Source: Chromera velia | Taxonomy: Eukaryota > Sar > Chromeraceae | Direction: 5' to 3' | NCBI GenBank assembly: GCA_018398765.1 | Contig: JAHBMJ010000168.1 | Coordinates: 1,577-23,333, forward strand | Length of the DNA stretch: 21,757 nt | Part shown: piece after piece, positions 17,493 to 21,757 of the stretch | Layout: each line of letters opens with the position of its first letter | Position numbering within the stretch: position 1 is the stretch's first letter | Translations under genes and position numbers: made by a program | Notes under the pieces: generated by a model | The model's input: only the letters and a program-made list of their open reading frames with translations | Databases searched by the model: none | What the model was told of the DNA's origin: nothing

Positions 17493-18889
17493 TTTGTAGC
17501 TTGAATATTAGCTTCGCACTATATATTTTGAGACTATAGTCTAGTCTGTCTAGATTGTACTACTTGATGAATTAATTGTTTAAATTTGTTTTAAACTAAT
17601 CTAGAAACTAATTGAATTAACTGCAACATCTACTAAGGCATCGAATGCAGCATTCAAACTTTTAAACATCTAAGTCTATCGGTCTAAAACTTAAACTAAA
17701 AGCCATATGTAAAGAAAAGTTAAATTGAGCAGCTAGTAGGTAGAGTGGCTAGTAGAATTGTAATACTGTGATATACTACTACTAGTAAATCTAAGCCTCG
17801 TGTTATGATAAAACAAATTCTATAAGCACTTAGCCCCTGATTAGATTTTTTAAGTTGCTTATTGCTTCATTTTGGCTTGAACTAGTACTTCTAAGATCTA
17901 GTTGTAACATATTGCTGTTATTATATAATAAATCTATATAATATGCTGTTGACTCGAATTATTTTATCATTATTGTGCCTGGAGTAACATGCATGTTTCA
18001 TAAATCATGCCAGTGATTAAGACCTCAACCTAGACCTTAACGGCCTGGCCACTGCCAAATCTCGGGCCGATTCTCGGCTTGCATCGTATGTTTGTCTCCA
18101 CTGTCGAGCCTCATTTCTCTTGTCGCTTCTGGTTGACTGTGATATACGACACTGGCAGACCTGCAGTGCAGTGCAGAACAGGGAAACGACCGGCCGGCAT
18201 ACACAGAGGATCAAAGAATCTGATGCAAAAGACTAGAGACTCACACATCAAACAACGCTGTATACGTCAAGTAGGTCAACAGATGAACGCTGCAAAGCCA
18301 TCTACAGCTGCAAGGCAAACAGACCTTCCCCCACCAGAGCTTGACCTCTGCCCAATTTGATTCGAAAAAAACTGTAACTCTTCCGAGCCCAAATGTGCAA
18401 AAACCAAGTTTCCCTCAACCAGTCCGTCTGGACGTTAGACCGCTAGCTGTACCTTTGATGACCGATGCATGCACGCATACTCTCTTGAAAAATTAAAGAA
18501 ATTTGAAGCTTGACTGACCTGATTGGAGATGTCCGTCTTTTCTGTCTTTTTGTTCGCCTTTTCCAATACAGTCAGAGAGAAGGAACGACTCGACACCGTA
18601 GTCGCCCAGCGGTCTGTCTCATGTTTTCCCGGGCACCCTGAAGTGTTCTGGATCCCCGTACGGAACGTGCGTCTGCGCGCCTGGGCGTGCAAGATAGTGA
18701 GCGTGGTGCATGCCTGTGTGGTTGCATACAAGTGTACAGTGACGTAGAGTCATGCAGTGTGTTTGCGCCTGGCTGCCCGCTCGTTGCTCCCATGCATTTG
18801 TCTCTGGTCTCTCCCCCACTCTCTCTCTTGGTGCCTCACTCCCTCTGAGGGCTGCGGGACGACGGTCCATGGAACTAGTAACTTCTCAA
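17493..18889. other. AT-rich intergenic region, no convincing gene
   Basis: The part at 17500-18020 is strongly AT-rich with no frame of note. The part at 18020-18889 is closer to gene composition but carries only short frames that look random. It lies past the 3' end of the minus-strand membrane-protein gene and may hold its 3' UTR or additional terminal exons, which I cannot demonstrate. Confidence 0.45.
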
Positions 18890-19429
18890 TCAATCCCGCT
18901 TGCCTTCCCCCCCTTCTTCCGTTGCCTCTCCTCTGCTCTCCCTCTGTCCTGTCAACTCTTCCTTCTCGTCTCCCCACCCCAGGTACCTGACGAAGACCAA
19001 CAGCAAAACGGCAAAAATGTTCAGAAGGAGGCCTGCACGAAGCCAGATCGTCGCTGCCCAAGATGATGTCCAGCCAAACAGAACAATATTTAACAAAATG
19101 GAAACAATTTCTATACTCACCGACAGCGCAGCGTAGGTTGCTTTCAGGTAAAGAAACACACACAAAAGACAGAGAAAGGCCTTAACAGCCATTCCGAGCA
19201 TGCCAGTGGCAAACTCGCCGGAAATCGAATTTTTGCACCATTTCCACCACGTCATGTCCCCCCTACAAAGAACAGCCCGCAGCCTCCTCTCGACTCCCTC
19301 AAGCTCCTCCGTGACTCTCGGGTCCACACGGAGGACCTGTCGCACACCACCTTCCTCAAAAAACGCAAACAGCTCCCGCGCGTCTCCGTGAAGAGCAAGC
19401 ACCACTGGTGCCCCTTCCCGACTGAGCAT
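18890..19429 (-). CDS. C-terminal multi-pass membrane segment, in phase with the upstream frame
   Basis: The frame from ATG 19429 to TGA 18892-18890 (179 residues) lies in the same phase as the frame that ends in TAG at 19441-19439; only three codons separate the TAG from this ATG. It begins with a soluble stretch (about 65 residues), then up to three hydrophobic segments (about 75-100, 101-123 and 128-150), and ends in a charged Glu/Gly/Arg tail. It is most likely the C-terminal part of the same protein. A strong donor (GTGAGTATAG, minus 19120-19111) lies within it. If it is spliced to the acceptor ending at 19054 (67 nt) or the one ending at 19033 (88 nt), the protein would end early at a TGA at 19023-19021. 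The C-terminus is therefore uncertain. Confidence 0.5.
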   Translation of the reverse strand: MLSREGAPVVLALHGDARELFAFFEEGGVRQVLRVDPRVTEELEGVERRLRAVLCRGDMTWWKWCKNSISGEFATGMLGMAVKAFLCLLCVFLYLKATYAALSVSIEIVSILLNIVLFGWTSSWAATIWLRAGLLLNIFAVLLLVFVRYLGWGDEKEELTGQRESRGEATEEGGEGKRD

Positions 19430-19438
19430 CTCAGCCGC

Positions 19439-20791
19439 CTACACGCGGAAAGACTTCACTTCCAGCGGCGGCTGTCTTTTCTCGCACCAGAGAGGCTTCC
19501 GATTTTCCACAGAGATCATCGCCCCTCTGTACGAGATGCAGTCGCCCTCAATCAGTACTGCACCGTCGTGGGAGTCTTCAGACGGGTCGAAGATTGAAAC
19601 AAACTGGTATCCCCACTCCACCTTTTCCTTTTTTTGTGTCTGCCGCGGCAGGATGAAAGGGTCCTCAGGGTCCCTCGTTGGGAAAACCATCAGGGCCCCC
19701 CACCCGATCTCCGCAAGTTGGGTCATCCCCGCCAAGCACTCCCTCAGGGTTTTCCGGTCAGTGGGCGTCACCTCCCGCACAATGTGTGGACACACAAGCG
19801 CATGCAGGCCAATGGCCACATGGATCCACCCACCTTCCCCAAATGCCACAATCCCCGTGACAAACAGATGTGCTAAGGCAACACCCAACGCGGCGCGGCT
19901 GTGCAAAAAGATAGGTGTGAGCAGTTCGAACAAGGATCCCAGAAAATGTTCCTCACTCCATGGATCTGTGCTGTCGTAGGCCTTCCGAATTTCCTCTGCA
20001 AGCTCACCTGCCTCACTTCTACTATCGGCCACTGCCAATCGGGAGTGGCATGTCCTCCCATGCATCAAAGGGTCTGACCAGTTGCGAGGGGCATCCGGAA
20101 AGACAAGGGAGAACTGTTTTCTTTCTTCAGAAACGACCACCACTGTCGCCTTGCCAAACGCTGCCAGGTCCTCTGCCGCGCCATGCCGCGACCCCCTGCT
20201 TCTCCGACCTCCGTTGGACTCGCCGGGGCTAGTCTCGGGGAGGCTAAACTGCAAGGTTCGTCGGTGCCTCGAAACAAATATCGGTTTCACAAACAATCCC
20301 GTCTCCTCAATGAAGTCACCGTGAACCACAGTCACACCAGGCCTCACGGATTTCCACAGATTTTCCACAGTGACCGCTAGTTGCTGGTGAGTCGCAGGTT
20401 CAGAGGTCGCTGCCACGTCTCGTTTCTGCAACGGCCACCAAGATTTGCGGAAGGGAGTGCACCCACGAAGAGCCACCGTCCCGCCTTGGCCATTGCGTGC
20501 CAGCCCGACACAGTACGTTGCGATGGCCAAGAGAGTTTCATTGGATACGCGCGGATGCTGCTGTTTGACTCGGAGGATTAAGTAGGTGATGGGCAACACA
20601 ACCAGGACTGCGAAAACAACCCCCCAAAAAAATGTTGTTGATGCAAATAGTTTCACAGGATATGTAAGCCATTTTCTTGCAAACCCATGGGCGTTGCAAG
20701 AGTCAAGATAGAGGAGATCAAGGAAGAAGAAGGAGCACACAAGGCTCGCGCGAAGCGAGTTTTCGGATAGGACCCCCCGAAGAACATTCAT
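19439..20791 (-). CDS. Unrecognised multi-pass membrane protein, N-terminal part (450 residues to TAG)
   Basis: The frame is open from ATG 20974, but ATG 20791 is preferred: the next residues form a plausible N-terminus, and a TATATA lies upstream at about 20961-20967. Hydrophobic segments lie at about residues 12-30, 51-74 and 299-336. Between them is a soluble domain (about 80-290) with strand-like stretches (VTVVHGDFIEETGLFVKPIF) and a Ser/Gly/Arg-rich loop (185-205). After the third hydrophobic stretch comes another soluble part (340-450). The frame stops at TAG 19441-19439, and coding-like sequence with more membrane helices goes on in the same phase to 18890. A 66-nt GT-AG stretch (minus, from GTGCGAGAAA to GATGCTCAG) could remove the TAG in frame. 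No family is recognised. Confidence 0.65.
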   Translation of the reverse strand: MNVLRGVLSENSLRASLVCSFFFLDLLYLDSCNAHGFARKWLTYPVKLFASTTFFWGVVFAVLVVLPITYLILRVKQQHPRVSNETLLAIATYCVGLARNGQGGTVALRGCTPFRKSWWPLQKRDVAATSEPATHQQLAVTVENLWKSVRPGVTVVHGDFIEETGLFVKPIFVSRHRRTLQFSLPETSPGESNGGRRSRGSRHGAAEDLAAFGKATVVVVSEERKQFSLVFPDAPRNWSDPLMHGRTCHSRLAVADSRSEAGELAEEIRKAYDSTDPWSEEHFLGSLFELLTPIFLHSRAALGVALAHLFVTGIVAFGEGGWIHVAIGLHALVCPHIVREVTPTDRKTLRECLAGMTQLAEIGWGALMVFPTRDPEDPFILPRQTQKKEKVEWGYQFVSIFDPSEDSHDGAVLIEGDCISYRGAMISVENRKPLWCEKRQPPLEVKSFRV

Positions 20792-20954
20792 CTCAATATC
20801 GCGTGTCTGAATCTGGTTGCCTGAATGAATAGTGCAGGACCACTTTGTTGCCTTGATACTGCAATCAGAAGTCGAATGCTGACAGGCCGCAGGGTATAGC
20901 TGCAAGGACAACAAAAGGCTGATCGAACGTTTGATCGAATCGATTGGATCGATT

Positions 20955-20970
20955 GCATGATATATAGTGT
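20955..20970 (-). promoter_or_regulatory. Possible TATA-like element upstream of the membrane-protein gene
   Basis: The minus strand reads CACTATATATCATGCA, about 170 bases upstream of the preferred ATG at 20791. GATCGAT and ATCGATT motifs cluster on both sides (20920-21000). A possible 5' UTR acceptor (GATTGCAG, minus strand near 20860) lies between. The assignment is weak. Confidence 0.25.
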
Positions 20971-20974
20971 GCAT

Positions 20975-21757
20975 CGATTTTCAAGAGTGGATCGATAATA
21001 TAGGTCAGTCACTTTCGATCTCATCCAACGCTGTCTGCGTGCATGCACTTGACACAATTAAGAGCATGCAGGCCGGCAGGCCTGCATTGCGCCCGCGACG
21101 CGTGTTTCGGACGAGCCTATATAGCTAGCTCGATCGAGCTCGCGGGCGCGCATGGGAGTTACGCAGCCACGGGGGGCTCGAGTACGTGTTCCTTTGCGAG
21201 TGCCGGGGGCATAACGCCCCGGCACAGGCAGTGTCAGGCACCAAGGGACACCGACGGTGACTGGAAGTAAATGGAAAGCCTAAGTTTTGACGCTGAACTT
21301 CTAAACTGAACCGAATGCACATTAAATTTTTATATACTTAAGTTATTACTAAAACAAAGTGTATCTTGGTGTTTTGTTAGCTGGTGCTAGCTGCTGCATG
21401 CATGGTCCCACAAAATTTGAAACAAATGAAGGCATACCAGCTGATTACCATTTGATTGTATGCAGATTCAATTTATAAAACCCCAAGTAAAACTAAGTAA
21501 AATAATAATTTAAAAGGAACAGAGATAAGGGTTCATAAATATGTATACTTTAGAATTAGTTTGATATTTCCCTTCTAGGTTGAACAAATCCCAAACAGTG
21601 TAAGCCGACCTCCGGCAGTCGACTGCGGGCAAAACCCGGGACATCAATTTTATACTATGCTATATTATTTAGCTATATATGCGCGTGAAGATTTCGATCT
21701 CGTAAAAAACACCTCATCAAAAAGTGTGCTATCATATGATATTGCTAGTGATATTGT
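20975..21757. other. Upstream and AT-rich terminal region, no gene seen
   Basis: The first part (to about 21250) is mixed to GC-rich, with palindromic AGCTCGATCGAGCT near 21126-21139 and the hairpin at 21201. The rest is AT-rich apart from a GC-rich patch at about 21603-21641. Only short frames occur. Confidence 0.5.
21201..21224. repeat. GC-rich hairpin
   Basis: TGCCGGGG (21201-21208) and CCCCGGCA (21217-21224) form a perfect 8-bp stem with an 8-nt loop. It sits at the edge of a GC-rich patch (21070-21225), beyond which the DNA becomes AT-rich. Its role is unknown. Confidence 0.5.

Noticed and set aside
18435-18870. Overlapping minus-strand frames near 18.4-18.9 kb as extra exons of the membrane gene
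   Set aside because: No splice pair with matching phase and no coherent composition could be shown.
18890-20791. Assignment of the membrane protein to the TMEM43 or MUL1 type families
   Set aside because: The topology (N-terminal helix, large soluble part, C-terminal helices) is loosely similar, but no motif of either family could be matched.

Overview
The window looks like nuclear DNA of a eukaryote, probably a protist or alga. Coding frames are broken by GT-AG introns, nearly all of whose acceptors read TGCAG. Intergenic DNA is AT-rich and repeat-laden, and introns hold long dinucleotide microsatellites. There is one 165-base run of N. A chromerid-like alga would fit the style, but no marker here settles the taxon. 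All gene models are my own splicing by frame and splice-site agreement; there is no transcript evidence.

Layout. 1-147: possible 3' end of a plus-strand gene. 148-1200: non-coding, with hairpins and a CG-rich stretch. 1204-4428: a four-exon plus-strand gene for an unrecognised 614-residue protein. 4450-5982: a second unrecognised frame, in phase with the last exon and separated from it by one TAG, so the two may be one gene. 5983-8103: AT-rich, repeat-rich DNA holding a 233-bp inverted-repeat element (6680-6912). 8104-9603 minus: intronless secreted aldonolactone oxidase (FAD_binding_4 plus ALO family). 10138-14589 plus: seven-exon membrane-anchored alpha/beta hydrolase with a complete Ser-Asp-His triad and a tail of about 635 low-complexity residues. 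It is divergent from the oxidase across 534 bp. 14590-16531: no convincing gene. 16540-17484: a 945-bp inverted-repeat element with perfect 8-bp target duplications and a small broken minus-strand ORF. 17493-18889: AT-rich, no convincing gene. 18890-20791 minus: a multi-pass membrane protein gene, again interrupted by one in-frame TAG. 20792-21757: its upstream region and AT-rich DNA.

The most interesting signals are these. (1) A family of short transposon-like elements is defined by CTAGGCG ends, subterminal A-tract/spacer/T-tract blocks and 8-bp target duplications; two copies lie here. (2) Three separate reading frames each carry a single in-frame TAG with coding-like sequence on both sides. 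(3) A perfect 44-bp duplication, offset exactly 100 bp, copies the hydrolase nucleophile elbow and its splice donor into the next intron. The recognised genes have no evident shared pathway: one is a lactone oxidase of the ascorbate type, one a membrane hydrolase, and the rest are orphans.
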